From Colwellia sp. MB3u-41 (lineage in GTDB: Bacteria; Pseudomonadota; Gammaproteobacteria; Enterobacterales; Alteromonadaceae): a DNA stretch of 64,000 bases. Below the pieces are notes generated by a model. It was not told the origin of the DNA. It did no database searches and worked only from the letters and a program-made list of their open reading frames with translations. How positions within the stretch are numbered: the stretch's first letter is position 1; each line of letters begins with the position of its first letter. A program made the position numbers and the translations under genes. Below, one piece after another: positions 35,744-45,074 of the stretch. The stretch covers positions 213,694-277,693 of the forward strand of contig NZ_JACGUT010000058.1 in the NCBI RefSeq assembly GCF_014076845.1, given 5' to 3'.

Positions 35744-37858
35744 ATGTCCCATAGAATAATGTTGATTCCTGTTGGTTTTGGCGTCGGGCTGACCAGTGTT
35801 GCGCAAGGTTTACTTCATGCTTGCCAACAAAAAGGCATTAAGGTCGGGCATTTTAAACCTATAAGCCAGCCCTCGCGAAATTTATTAACCCAAAAAAATA
35901 AACCTATTGAAAGTATGACTAATGTGGGTACCTCAATATCATTAGCGTATGTTGAACAGCAAATGGGTGACGGTAAGCATAATATTGTTTTAGAAAAAAT
36001 TGTCGGTGATTTTATTGATTTTGAAAAAGAATATGATGTTGTTATTATTGAAGGCCTTATTCCAACGACTCGTCAACCTTACGCAGGTAGAATTAACCGC
36101 GATGTTGCACAAGCGCTTTCCGCAGATATCGTTCTCGTAGCAGCTCCAGACAACGATAGCCCAGAAGAGTTTGAAGACCGTATAGAAGTTAGTGCAGAAA
36201 CCTTTGGTGGCATAAAAAACAAACGCGTAATTGGTTGTATCATCAACAAAATTAATAGCCCTGACAAAGACGAATATGGACTACTGCCCCGAGAAAATGA
36301 ATTTAACAGTGAACTTGATATTACACCTCTGATTAATTTATCTATTTTTAATAACCGTCATTTTGACTTATTAGGTACTATCACGTGGGAAATGGACTTA
36401 ATTGCCCCCCGCGTCATTGATATTTGCCATTATCTTAACGCAGAAGTGTTAAATGCTGGCGATATGTCTCATCGCCGCATTCGCAGTATTAGTTTTTGCG
36501 CACGTAGCGTTGGCAACTTAATGAGCCATTTACAACCTAGCCGATTAATTGTCACCCCCGGCGACAGAACAGATATTATTATCGCTACCTGTTTATCTAC
36601 ATTAAATGGTACCAAGGTTGGTGCGTTATTATTAACCAATGGCTATAAGCCAAATGAACAAGTAATGACCTTATGCCAACAAGCTTTAGATGCTGGACTT
36701 CCTGTACTTTCAGTGCCTTGGGATACTTGGCAAACGTCTCGTCATTTAATGAACTTCAATCCAGAAACACCAATAGATGATATTCAACGGCATGAAAAAA
36801 TAAAAGAATATATTGCTGATAATTTGTCTTCGGCCTGGTTACAACAATTGTCAGAGAATGTGGCACAAAGTAGCCAAATGTCTCCACCTGCATTTAGACA
36901 TAAGTTGACTGAACTTGCCCGTAATGCCAATAAACTAATTGTTTTACCTGAAGGTAGCGATATCAGAACAATAAAAGCAGCGGCAATATGTGTTGAGCGT
37001 GGTATTGCTCGTTGTCAGTTGCTGGGCGATAAAGAAAATATTTTACTGATTGCAGAACAACAAGGCATTCATTTACCTGATGGACTACTAATCACCGATC
37101 CTTCCTTGATTCGTGACAATTACATAGTTCCCTTAGTTGCATTAAGAAAACATAAAGGATTAACGGACGTTGTTGCTCAACAAGAATTAAAAGATAACGT
37201 TGTATTAGCGACAATGATGTTGCAATTAGGTGAAGTAGACGGCCTAGTTTCTGGCGCGGTAAATACAACAGCGAATACCATTAGACCTGCCCTACAGCTA
37301 ATTAAAACTGATGAAGAAAGTTCACTCGTATCATCTATTTTCTTTATGTTGTTACCAGAACAAGTCCTTGTTTATGGCGACTGCGCTATTAATCCCGAAC
37401 CTAATGCAGAGCAGTTATCTGAAATAGCGATACAGTCAGCAGATTCAGCAATAAAATTTGGTATAGAGCCTAAAGTCGCCATGATAAGTTACAGTACAGG
37501 TAGCTCTGGTTATGGAGCAGACGTAGAAAAAGTCGCAAAAGCAACTAAACTTGCACAAGCCAAACGACCCGATTTAATTATTGATGGCCCTCTACAGTAT
37601 GATGCCGCAATTATGGAAAATGTAGCAAAGAAAAAAGCCCCTAACAGCCCTGTTGCAGGTAAGGCTAATGTCTTTATTTTTCCTGATTTAAATACCGGTA
37701 ATACCACCTACAAAGCGGTACAACGTTCAGCTAACTTAGTCAGTATCGGTCCAATGTTACAAGGAATGAGAAAACCAGTAAATGATCTTTCCCGTGGCGC
37801 CTTAGTCGATGACATAGTTTATACAATTGCATTAACAGCTATCCAAGTAAAAACATAA
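35744..37858 (+). CDS. pta: Phosphate acetyltransferase (long form)
   Basis: 704 residues, the long three-domain form. N-terminal P-loop-like dethiobiotin synthetase domain (LIPVGFGVGLTSVAQGL), a central DRTGG domain (~220-330, TPGDRTDIIIA) and the C-terminal transacetylase (~385-704: LPEGSDIRTIKAA, DGLVSGAVNTTANT, YSTGSSGYGADVEK, FPDLNTGNTTYKAVQR). It converts acetyl-CoA and phosphate to acetyl phosphate. A hairpin lies just after the stop. Confidence 0.98.
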   Translation: MSHRIMLIPVGFGVGLTSVAQGLLHACQQKGIKVGHFKPISQPSRNLLTQKNKPIESMTNVGTSISLAYVEQQMGDGKHNIVLEKIVGDFIDFEKEYDVVIIEGLIPTTRQPYAGRINRDVAQALSADIVLVAAPDNDSPEEFEDRIEVSAETFGGIKNKRVIGCIINKINSPDKDEYGLLPRENEFNSELDITPLINLSIFNNRHFDLLGTITWEMDLIAPRVIDICHYLNAEVLNAGDMSHRRIRSISFCARSVGNLMSHLQPSRLIVTPGDRTDIIIATCLSTLNGTKVGALLLTNGYKPNEQVMTLCQQALDAGLPVLSVPWDTWQTSRHLMNFNPETPIDDIQRHEKIKEYIADNLSSAWLQQLSENVAQSSQMSPPAFRHKLTELARNANKLIVLPEGSDIRTIKAAAICVERGIARCQLLGDKENILLIAEQQGIHLPDGLLITDPSLIRDNYIVPLVALRKHKGLTDVVAQQELKDNVVLATMMLQLGEVDGLVSGAVNTTANTIRPALQLIKTDEESSLVSSIFFMLLPEQVLVYGDCAINPEPNAEQLSEIAIQSADSAIKFGIEPKVAMISYSTGSSGYGADVEKVAKATKLAQAKRPDLIIDGPLQYDAAIMENVAKKKAPNSPVAGKANVFIFPDLNTGNTTYKAVQRSANLVSIGPMLQGMRKPVNDLSRGALVDDIVYTIALTAIQVKT

Positions 37859-37864
37859 TTTACT

Positions 37865-37905
37865 AAGCTAAAAGGTCACCCTATTAACCTTTTAGCTTCT
37901 ATTTT
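37865..37905 (+). terminator. Probable rho-independent terminator of ackA-pta
   Basis: A perfect 12-bp stem, AAGCTAAAAGGT / ACCTTTTAGCTT, with a 10-base loop begins 6 bases after the pta stop and is followed by CTATTTT. The T-run is short, so termination efficiency is uncertain. Confidence 0.7.
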
Positions 37906-38389
37906 CATTGAGTTGAGACTGATTTAATATAAAGTTGACTATTTTGATAACTATATCACTTATTAGCGACTAGACAAAAAGTAACCAGTAAAAATTTACC
38001 TTTTAAAACATAAGGATAAGCGATAAAGCAATAGTTATCCACAACAATGCCCACAGCTTTTGTGGATATCATTAATAACTTTTAGGAGTGATTTAAGAGG
38101 TTAACCACTGAGAATTCAATAACTTTTTAATGTTTGATGCGATTTTTATAAACAAACCATCTTTAGCACAATTTACCATGCAAAACAAACATAATAAACG
38201 CCCATCTCTGCATAAGCTATATTAGGTCCATGACGAAACAATAATATTTATTTTTCCTCATTTTATTCTATAGCGCCGTGACTACAGTAATTAGGAATAC
38301 ATCATATTAATCGCTTTACCCCGGTTATCACTACTTTAAACATTAGCCAGTAAACGCTATAGTAACTTTTTATCTAAAGGTGGCTTGCC
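37906..38389 (+). other. Non-coding region with a pair of DnaA-box-like sites
   Basis: Nearly 500 bp between the pta terminator and the ACT-domain gene without a recognisable gene. At 38035-38043 lies TTATCCACA, a perfect consensus DnaA box. At 38061-38069 an inverted copy reads TGTGGATAT, one mismatch from consensus. The rest is AT-rich, with the likely promoter of the ACT gene at its right end. Confidence 0.6.
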
Positions 38390-38770
38390 ATGAGTACGTT
38401 TACCCTCAAATTACTCGAAGAAACTTTTGCTATTCATAGCCTAGCGCGCGATGTCGACATACCCAAAGCGGTGTTTGACGCGCCAATATTTTTTATTGCC
38501 AAAACCAATGAGGAAACGTCCATTGTCCTCCCTCAAAACGTCACTATTATTAGTGATGAAGTCGAAAGAGATTGGCAAGCGCTTGAAGTCGTCGGTCCAC
38601 TCGATTTTACGCTGACCGGTATTCTCTCTAAAATATCAACAATATTAGCGAATGAAAAAATTAGTATTTTTGCAATATCAACTTTTGATACTGATTATAT
38701 TTTAGTAAAATCACAAAATGTATCATTGGCAACAACCGCCTTACTAGCCAATGATTATCAAATAATTTAG
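38390..38770 (+). CDS. ACT-domain protein (two ACT-like halves)
   Basis: 126 residues. The sequence fits two small ACT-like units: the first around FTLKLLEETFAIHSLARD, the second GPLDFTLTGILSKISTILAN followed by ISIFAISTFDTDYILVK, which is the clear one. Such proteins resemble the CASTOR/GATS-like or YkuD-type small ACT sensors and may bind an amino acid. It precedes the yffB-dapE genes by 14 bp, hinting at a link with lysine/diaminopimelate metabolism, which is inference. Confidence 0.8.
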   Translation: MSTFTLKLLEETFAIHSLARDVDIPKAVFDAPIFFIAKTNEETSIVLPQNVTIISDEVERDWQALEVVGPLDFTLTGILSKISTILANEKISIFAISTFDTDYILVKSQNVSLATTALLANDYQII

Positions 38771-38784
38771 TTTTAGGAACTTTC

Positions 38785-39132
38785 ATGACGACTATTTACG
38801 GCATAAAAAATTGCGACACTGTTAAAAAAGCAACTAAATGGCTTGATAATCAAGCGATTGAGTACAAATTTTTCGACTTTAAAAAACAACCGCTAACGCC
38901 CGATTTACTCAATGAATTCGTAAGTAAAAGCTCATGGGATGTTTTACTTAATAAACGCAGTACTACCTTTAGAACTCTGCCTGATGAAATTAAAAACAAC
39001 TTAACCGATGAGGTTATTTTTCAAGCGGTGTTAGCTCAACCCACATTACTGAAAAGGCCTTTAGTTGATCACAATACCTGCTTTGAAGTGGGCTTTAAAG
39101 AACCATTATATCAAGCGCTATTTTTATCATGA
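38785..39132 (+). CDS. yffB: ArsC/Spx-family protein YffB
   Basis: 115 residues with a thioredoxin-like ArsC fold: [29 protein letters not shown] and [10 protein letters not shown], then LKRPLVDHN. The single Cys in NCDTVKK matches E. coli YffB, which also sits directly upstream of dapE. The biochemical role is unclear. Its stop overlaps the dapE start by 4 bp (ATGA). Confidence 0.93.
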   Translation: MTTIYGIKNCDTVKKATKWLDNQAIEYKFFDFKKQPLTPDLLNEFVSKSSWDVLLNKRSTTFRTLPDEIKNNLTDEVIFQAVLAQPTLLKRPLVDHNTCFEVGFKEPLYQALFLS

Positions 39133-40292
39133 GTGATATTAACCTTACCCATAAAGTGATTTCACTCGCCATTGATTTAATCGCGCGCCCTTCGGTAACG
39201 CCTGAAGATTTTGGTTGTCAAAAAATGATGGCTGAACGTCTAGAGAATTTCGGTTTTAATAATGAAACACTGATCTTTGAAGATACCACCAACCTTTGGT
39301 CTAGACGTGGAACAACCGCGCCAGTATTTTGTTTTGCCGGTCATACTGATGTTGTTCCTGCAGGGAATTTAGAACGTTGGCATACCCCCCCCTTTGAACC
39401 CACCATTATAGATGGCATGTTATATGGTCGTGGCGCAGCCGATATGAAAGGCAGTTTGGCGGCTATGATCATCGCTACGGAACGTTTTGTCAAAGATCAC
39501 CCTGACCATAATGGTTCAATCGCTTATTTAGTCACCAGTGATGAAGAAGGCCCTTTTATCAATGGTACTACACGTGTTATAGATACACTCGAAGCCCGTA
39601 ACGAAAAAATAGATTATTGTATTGTTGGTGAGCCAACAAGTTCTCATCAGGTTGGGGATATTGTTAAAAATGGTCGTCGGGGCTCTATCTCCGGAGAGTT
39701 AATCATACAGGGTAAACAAGGCCATGTGGCTTACCCTGAACATGTCAAAAACCCCATTCACCTAGCAATGCCTGCATTAGCTGAATTAAGTACAATGCAT
39801 TGGGACAACGGTAATGCCTATTTTCCTATGACGAGTTTTCAATTATCAAATATAGAATCAGGCACTGGCGCAACTAATGTTGTGCCTGGCCATTTAACTG
39901 CTTGGTTTAATTTACGCTTTAGTACAGAGTTAAACTTTCAGAATATTATGGATAAGATTGATGCGGTACTTACAGAGCATCAATTAACTTACGAAATAAA
40001 ATGGACATTTAACGGTAAACCCTTCATTACAGAACCTGGAACTTTGCTTGATTCAACAGTGAAGGCAATAAAAAAAGTAACCAATATTGATGCCGAGCTA
40101 TCAACATCTGGCGGTACATCAGACGGTCGATTTATCGCACCGACGGGGGCCCAAGTGATTGAACTGGGTCCTTGTAATGCGACTATTCACCAAGTGAATG
40201 AAAGTGTTAGCTGCAATGACTTAATCACTCTCAGTGATATTTATTATCATACGCTCGTTAATGCCTTAACTGATCAAACACCAGTAGCATAA
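39129..40292 (+). CDS. dapE: Succinyl-diaminopimelate desuccinylase
   Basis: 387 residues of the M20 metallopeptidase family. It hydrolyses N-succinyl-LL-2,6-diaminopimelate in lysine and peptidoglycan synthesis. Zinc ligands are in [20 protein letters not shown] (Asp), TSDEEGP (catalytic and metal Glu) and near the end [12 protein letters not shown] (His). The [10 protein letters not shown] block typical of DapE is present. It is coupled to yffB. Confidence 0.98.
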   Translation: MSDINLTHKVISLAIDLIARPSVTPEDFGCQKMMAERLENFGFNNETLIFEDTTNLWSRRGTTAPVFCFAGHTDVVPAGNLERWHTPPFEPTIIDGMLYGRGAADMKGSLAAMIIATERFVKDHPDHNGSIAYLVTSDEEGPFINGTTRVIDTLEARNEKIDYCIVGEPTSSHQVGDIVKNGRRGSISGELIIQGKQGHVAYPEHVKNPIHLAMPALAELSTMHWDNGNAYFPMTSFQLSNIESGTGATNVVPGHLTAWFNLRFSTELNFQNIMDKIDAVLTEHQLTYEIKWTFNGKPFITEPGTLLDSTVKAIKKVTNIDAELSTSGGTSDGRFIAPTGAQVIELGPCNATIHQVNESVSCNDLITLSDIYYHTLVNALTDQTPVA

Positions 40293-40297
40293 TCGTA

Positions 40298-40990
40298 ATG
40301 ACAAGAATCTTAACTGAAAAGCAACTAACAGGGCATGACGATAGCCATATTACTTGGTTAGATGAGAGGACAGGAATTCATCAACAAGCATTGTCTGCAT
40401 GGATAGCAATGTCTAAAGAAGCAAAGTCAGCGGGCTTTGAACTAAAAATAGCCAGTGGATATAGAGGCTTCAACCGTCAATTAACCATTTGGAATAGAAA
40501 GTTTTCAGGGAAATTGCCGATTAAAAATCAACAAAATGAAATCCTCAATATTGAAGTAATGACTGAGCAAGAAATTATTCATGCTATTTTATATTTTTCA
40601 GCATTACCTGGAGCAAGTCGCCATCATTGGGGATGCGATATTGATATCTATGCAGCCAATTTATTGCCTGAAAACCAGAAGTTACAGTTAGAGCCTTGGG
40701 AGTTTGCCGAAAACGGGCCTTTTTACTTACTGAGCCAGTGGTTAGCTAAAAATTCCTGTCGCTTTGATTTCTACCTTCCATACGACAAGTTTCGCGGTGG
40801 TGTTGCTATAGAGCCTTGGCATTTATCATATTGGCCGATAGCACAATATGGAGAAAAGCGATTAACCCTTAATTGTATTGAAGCCGTTATTTTAAACGCA
40901 CAAATATCAGGTAAAAATGAAATAATGCGGCAATTGTCAGAAATTTATCAAAACTATATACAAAATATTGGGAGTATCAACTATGGATAA
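40298..40990 (+). CDS. M15-family D-alanyl-D-alanine carboxypeptidase-like protein (VanY type)
   Basis: 230 residues. Zinc-peptidase signatures are SGYRGFNRQLTIWNRKF, SRHHWGCDIDIY (His and Asp ligands) and EPWHLSYW (His ligand). The substrate would be peptidoglycan D-Ala-D-Ala stems. There is no recognisable signal peptide, so a cytosolic location, or export by another route, must be considered. It begins 5 bp after dapE, so it is probably co-transcribed. Confidence 0.9.
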   Translation: MTRILTEKQLTGHDDSHITWLDERTGIHQQALSAWIAMSKEAKSAGFELKIASGYRGFNRQLTIWNRKFSGKLPIKNQQNEILNIEVMTEQEIIHAILYFSALPGASRHHWGCDIDIYAANLLPENQKLQLEPWEFAENGPFYLLSQWLAKNSCRFDFYLPYDKFRGGVAIEPWHLSYWPIAQYGEKRLTLNCIEAVILNAQISGKNEIMRQLSEIYQNYIQNIGSINYG

Positions 40991-41249
40991 CTGGCTAGTC
41001 ATCGTCATTATTATTGCTGCTTTCGCTCTAGTTCTCGGCAACTTTAGTGTAGTTCAAAAAAATGCGCAAACCCCCTTGCGAAAGCAGGGTTTAAATGATT
41101 TACAAGAAACCCTGCCGCGTTCACATAAGCAGACACATAAAATGCCAACAATTACTGCAAAAGATCCTATTGAACTAAAAGAAAAAAGTGGTTTAGCAAC
41201 ACAAGTCAATGAAATATCAGAGCAGTCTACTTTAAAAAAAGAGTCTTAA
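40983..41249 (+). CDS. Small single-pass membrane protein, DUF2897/YpfN-like
   Basis: 88 residues from ATG 40983, preceded by GGGAG. A start at 40968 lies within the upstream gene and would add five residues. One N-terminal helix (WLVIVIIIAAFALVLGNF) is followed by a charged, low-complexity tail. In E. coli the small YpfN protein sits after dapE, so position and layout support this family. Function unknown. It overlaps the M15 gene by 8 bp. Confidence 0.75.
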   Translation: MDNWLVIVIIIAAFALVLGNFSVVQKNAQTPLRKQGLNDLQETLPRSHKQTHKMPTITAKDPIELKEKSGLATQVNEISEQSTLKKES

Positions 41250-41340
41250 AGTTATCGCTTTCGTTACTTTAGAACCTTTTATATTAACTCACTTCACTAA
41301 CAATAATGTTGTTAGTTATTTTAAATTATCGATTACAAAC

Positions 41341-41375
41341 AAAAACGCCGCTAAATCAATTTAGCGGCGTTTTTA
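41341..41375. terminator. Bidirectional rho-independent terminator
   Basis: A-run, perfect 10-bp stem CGCCGCTAAA / TTTAGCGGCG with loop TCAA, then TTTTT. It lies between the DUF2897-like gene (+) and bamC (-), so it can terminate transcripts from both sides. Confidence 0.95.
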
Positions 41376-41395
41376 TTAGTTACGTTTAAAGAATA

Positions 41396-42481
41396 TTACA
41401 AAGCATCTCTAAAAGATAAACCTGCCTCCATTACTGGGAAAATACGCTCTAATGTTTCTATCGGTAATACATTACCGTCAACATCGTAAATAGTTACTGA
41501 TGTTTTACCTTTTTCGTCGCTAAGCACAAATTGATATTTGGCTTCATCAACATCAATGACAGGTACATCATCTCCCCAAATAACTGACCATAAGCTATTT
41601 TCGGGTTTAACAAAATCTACAAAGTAAATTTTCTTACTTTCATTTAAATCTGTTATTTCAAAGCCATAATCTGCAAAAAACAATGGCATGTTAGACCATA
41701 GCATTTCAATATCAATTTCTGCAATATAAGCAGGTTCTGCTTGAGCATTTTCACCAATAGTGACAAACTTTTGATTCGCTCGCATTAATCGGTTTTCACG
41801 TTGTTTTAACCGATATTTAAAGTCAACTTGGGCAATAATTTGATTGAGCATCGCCATTTCAGAACGTTGCTTGTCAATTAAATCCATCGTTTTACTCGCA
41901 CCATTTATATCTGTACGCATGTAATCAATCAATTTCACCGTTAAGGCGACACTACGACCATGAGGTTTGCTTTCAAACGAATAACTATAACGAACACTTT
42001 CACTGCTATCTACCGTTTTAAATAACCAATACCCAGAAGTTTCTTCGTTATGGTGCCAGTCTGATTCAAACACTGTATCTTCTGTGTTGATGGCCGTTAA
42101 CTCAACACCATCATTAACGAGTTGCTCTCGCAATGCATCCGTTAAAAATGTTTTTAAATCAGTGTCTTCTAATACTTGGTCAAACCAAATTTTAGAGTCT
42201 GTTGTGCCAGGAACAACACGTGAAGATGACGCCACTGGTAGTACAAGTGAAGGTGCTCTCACATCAACACTTTGACCCACTGGCCCTTTGTGATTAATAT
42301 CATCAGAGATAAAAAACTTTGTATTTTTTTTAGGTTTGTTTAAACCTGTTGGAATACTTAATTCTTGAGCTTCTTTCTCTTTGGCGTATTCAAAATCGCC
42401 CATAGCGCTTTTGTTATTAATACTGCCACAACCTGTTACTGCAAGACTTAACAAGGAAAAATAAAATATACGACGATTCAT
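41396..42481 (-). CDS. bamC: Outer membrane protein assembly factor BamC (lipoprotein)
   Basis: 361 residues from ATG 42481, chosen because AGGAG lies 6 bases upstream; an in-frame GTG two codons earlier is possible. A lipoprotein signal ends SLAVTGC, with Cys modified at about residue 17-18. After a flexible segment (BamD-binding) come two helix-grip domains, the first containing the TDALREQLVNDGVEL block. BamC is a Bam-complex lipoprotein assisting outer-membrane barrel insertion. In E. coli dapA lies upstream; here it is absent. Confidence 0.92.
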   Translation of the reverse strand: MNRRIFYFSLLSLAVTGCGSINNKSAMGDFEYAKEKEAQELSIPTGLNKPKKNTKFFISDDINHKGPVGQSVDVRAPSLVLPVASSSRVVPGTTDSKIWFDQVLEDTDLKTFLTDALREQLVNDGVELTAINTEDTVFESDWHHNEETSGYWLFKTVDSSESVRYSYSFESKPHGRSVALTVKLIDYMRTDINGASKTMDLIDKQRSEMAMLNQIIAQVDFKYRLKQRENRLMRANQKFVTIGENAQAEPAYIAEIDIEMLWSNMPLFFADYGFEITDLNESKKIYFVDFVKPENSLWSVIWGDDVPVIDVDEAKYQFVLSDEKGKTSVTIYDVDGNVLPIETLERIFPVMEAGLSFRDAL

Positions 42482-42487
42482 TAACAC

Positions 42488-42824
42488 TCCTGAGGATACA
42501 ATCTGAATCTTTTAAAGTTTGTTCTTATATAAAGTTGATAATAAAAGTTAACCTTACGTCATTAAATTAACACAACGAAAACTTTAACCTGCTCTTTGAG
42601 TAAATTATCTGTATTAAGTTCCAATATTATCTTTAGATTTTATTGTTCAGTATTTACGAGCGAGTTATCAAACAAATTAATGGGCTACATGGTACTTGGC
42701 TGTTTTTACAAACACAAGAATTCAACTCGAAAAATCATAAATAAATATTATCTCTCTTTAATACGGGTTTTTATCTAGTTTAAATACGTTACAATAGCGA
42801 CTTTTTAAAACACTGAGGTTAACT
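42488..42824 (+). other. 337-bp divergent intergenic region where dapA is absent
   Basis: Divergent leader of bamC (-) and gcvR (+). In E. coli dapA sits here. No DapA fragment was seen in any frame. A 60-codon open frame at 42596-42778 has no ribosome-binding site or family resemblance and is not called. Confidence 0.7.
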
Positions 42825-43352
42825 ATGTCTCAATATTTAGTGCTCACAGCGATGGGCGCCGACAGAACAGGAAGTGTGAGCGAACTCACTAAGCTCGCCA
42901 GTAAATGTGGCTGTAATATTATAGACAGTAGAATGGCAATTTTTGGTCTAGAGTTTTCTTTGATTATGCTTTTAAATGGCAGTGCAAAAGCGATTAATCA
43001 AATTGAAAACAAATTACCCGCTATGGCAGTTAAACTTGAATTAATCACGATGATGAAAAGAACCTCTGGATATAAAAAGAGAGATTTCACCCATCATTAT
43101 CAGGTTGATTATGCTGGCATTGATCAACCTGGCGTATTAAAAGCAATGACTGCATTCTTTGCTACCCGCAATATTGACTTATCTTCTTTGAAATCAGAAA
43201 TTGACCCAGTAAATAATCAAATGAGCGCCACAATACTGATTGCCTTAACGGAAGAAACGAGTATAGAACAGCTTGAAAGCGACTATTTTGAACTCTGTGA
43301 ACAAGTTGGGGTACAAGGCTGCATTAAAAAAGTGAATTCAAACCTTATATAA
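42825..43352 (+). CDS. gcvR: Glycine cleavage system transcriptional repressor (two ACT domains)
   Basis: 175 residues comprising two ACT domains: YLVLTAMGADRTGSVSELTK at the start and VDYAGIDQPGVLKAMTAFFA in the middle. GcvR binds glycine and inhibits GcvA-dependent expression in E. coli. bcp follows after 23 bp, as in E. coli. No gcv genes occur in the window. Confidence 0.93.
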   Translation: MSQYLVLTAMGADRTGSVSELTKLASKCGCNIIDSRMAIFGLEFSLIMLLNGSAKAINQIENKLPAMAVKLELITMMKRTSGYKKRDFTHHYQVDYAGIDQPGVLKAMTAFFATRNIDLSSLKSEIDPVNNQMSATILIALTEETSIEQLESDYFELCEQVGVQGCIKKVNSNLI

Positions 43353-43375
43353 ACATAATACTTAGTAGGATAACC

Positions 43376-43849
43376 ATGAAAACAATAACTGTTGGCGAAA
43401 CCGCCCCACTATTTACTTTACTTGATGAAAATAGCAATGAAGTTGCTTTAGCTGATTATATAGGTAAAAAGCAAGTGTTAGTGTATTTTTACCCTAAAGC
43501 AATGACACCCGGCTGTACTGTTCAAGCGCAAGGGCTAAGAGACAATAAAGCCAAACTTGAGCAATTAAATACGGTTGTATTTGGTATTAGCCCTGACGAG
43601 CCTAAACGCTTAATTAAATTTTGTCAGCGCGATGAAATAAACTTTACCTTACTCTCTGACGTTGATCACAGTGTTGCTGATGCTTTTGGTGTATGGGGTT
43701 TAAAGAAGTTTATGGGTAAAGAATATGACGGAATACATCGTTTGACATTCCTCATTGGTCTTGATGGTAAAATTAGTCATGTGTTTAATAAATTTAAAAC
43801 CAAAGATCATCATCAAGTAGTTTTAGACTTTTTAAAGACTGAAAATTAA
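43376..43849 (+). CDS. bcp: Thiol peroxidase, BCP-type peroxiredoxin
   Basis: 157 residues. The peroxidatic Cys is in KAMTPGCTVQAQGLRDN. E. coli BCP has a resolving Cys five residues later (PGCTVQACGLRDN); here it is Gln. Another Cys in IKFCQRDEIN might resolve, or the enzyme may be of 1-Cys type. The remaining blocks, LSDVDHSVADAFGVWG and RLTFLIGLDG, are intact. It reduces hydrogen and organic peroxides at thioredoxin's expense. Confidence 0.95.
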   Translation: MKTITVGETAPLFTLLDENSNEVALADYIGKKQVLVYFYPKAMTPGCTVQAQGLRDNKAKLEQLNTVVFGISPDEPKRLIKFCQRDEINFTLLSDVDHSVADAFGVWGLKKFMGKEYDGIHRLTFLIGLDGKISHVFNKFKTKDHHQVVLDFLKTEN

Positions 43850-43855
43850 TAAAAC

Positions 43856-43897
43856 GGCTAGTTTATTCAATGTAATAACCATTGATATAAACTAGCC
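43856..43897 (+). terminator. Long imperfect hairpin after bcp, possible terminator
   Basis: GGCTAGTTTATTCAATG pairs with CATTGATATAAACTAGCC, a 17-bp stem with one bulged base and a 7-base loop, starting 7 bases after the bcp stop. The following tract (ATTTAACT) is a weak terminator tail. Confidence 0.6.
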
Positions 43898-43916
43898 ATT
43901 TAACTAGAATGAAATA

Positions 43917-44426
43917 ATGACCGTACCTTTAAAATACCTTTCCGCCTACTCCTTAGATATTCAAACCAAAGTGCAAGAAATGATATACGGTAAAACGTTA
44001 TCAGTGTATTTGTTAGCAAAATACCCAACGGCTCACCAAATATACAATGATAAAGCTCTTCGTAGTTACGTACTTGAGATTAAAAATCAGTATCTAAAAA
44101 AATCAGAACCTTTGAGCCAAATAAAATATGACGATAAAATTCATGTCATTAATAATGCGCTTGGTTTACACACTTATATATCGAGAGTTCAGGGCAGTAA
44201 ACTGAAAAGTAAAAATGAAATTCGTATTGGCGCTTTATTTAAAAAAAGTCCTGAAACATTTTTAAACATGATCGTTGTACACGAACTTGCCCATTTAAAA
44301 GAGAAAGATCACAATAAAAACTTTTACAAGCTATGCGAGCATATGCAAAGCGATTACCATCAAGTAGAGCTTGATTTGCGTATTTATTTAACTCAAATAG
44401 ACTTATTTGGCGATATTTACCAATAA
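43917..44426 (+). CDS. YgjP-like metal-dependent hydrolase (DUF45)
   Basis: 169 residues with the zinc signature VVHELAHLKEKDHNKNFY (HExxH plus a distal His), which defines the YgjP/WLM-type metallopeptidase domain. ALGLHTYISRV is the conserved beta segment. There is no signal peptide, so it is cytosolic. Substrate unknown. It is an addition between bcp and perM relative to E. coli. Confidence 0.88.
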   Translation: MTVPLKYLSAYSLDIQTKVQEMIYGKTLSVYLLAKYPTAHQIYNDKALRSYVLEIKNQYLKKSEPLSQIKYDDKIHVINNALGLHTYISRVQGSKLKSKNEIRIGALFKKSPETFLNMIVVHELAHLKEKDHNKNFYKLCEHMQSDYHQVELDLRIYLTQIDLFGDIYQ

Positions 44427-44468
44427 CCTTTAAGCCTTTTTTATGCCAACTACCGTAAGAGAAAACTG

Positions 44469-45074
44469 ATGAAAATAACCAATATAAAAAAACGTATCGT
44501 TCTTACTGGTGGACCCGGAGGCGGAAAAACCACTGCGCTTGATCTTATTCGTCGCGAATTTTCAGGAAAAATTGCAACAGTACCTGAGGCAGCAACCATG
44601 ATTTTTAGTGGTGGTATTGAGCGTTCAAACAATAATCAGGTATTAAAAGCCCAGCAAACCGCAATTTTTTATTTACAAAAACATTTAGAAAATATTCAGC
44701 GAGCGACATTCGAGCACAGTATCATATTATGTGACCGAGGTTCATTAGACGGCCTCGCTTATTGGCCAGATGGTCCTGATGAATTTTTTAAGGCTATGAA
44801 TACCAACCTTGAAGATGAACTCGCCCGTTACGATGCGGTTATATTCTTTGAAAGTGCTGCAAAATCTGGTGAAAGTATAAAAAGTAACAACCCTATTCGC
44901 AATGAATCAGAAAATGCAGCGATTATTCTTGATGATAAACTGCAAGCAATTTGGTCGCAGCATCCCAACTTTAACTTAATTAACAGTGACGAATCATTTA
45001 TTAATAAAGTTATGTTTGGTATAACGACCATTGAGAAAATCATCGAACAGTATCAAAAACCTTATCGTGTTTAG
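44469..45074 (+). CDS. AAA-type ATPase / P-loop kinase-like protein (AAA_28)
   Basis: 201 residues. The Walker A motif is VLTGGPGGGKTTALDLIRRE. ATVPEAATMIF and the acidic ILCDRGSLDGLAYW (Walker B/DRG) resemble the AAA_28 NadR/Ttd14-like family, which contains nucleotide or phosphoinositide-binding kinases. The exact substrate is not known. It converges with perM, overlapping it by 4 bp. Confidence 0.85.
   Translation: MKITNIKKRIVLTGGPGGGKTTALDLIRREFSGKIATVPEAATMIFSGGIERSNNNQVLKAQQTAIFYLQKHLENIQRATFEHSIILCDRGSLDGLAYWPDGPDEFFKAMNTNLEDELARYDAVIFFESAAKSGESIKSNNPIRNESENAAIILDDKLQAIWSQHPNFNLINSDESFINKVMFGITTIEKIIEQYQKPYRV

Noticed and set aside
38035..38069. Chromosomal replication origin
   Set aside because: Only two DnaA-like boxes are present, with no dnaA, dnaN, gidA or mioC nearby and no AT-rich repeat array typical of oriC.
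42596..42778. 60-codon frame between bamC and gcvR
   Set aside because: No ribosome-binding site, no recognisable family and no resemblance to DapA.
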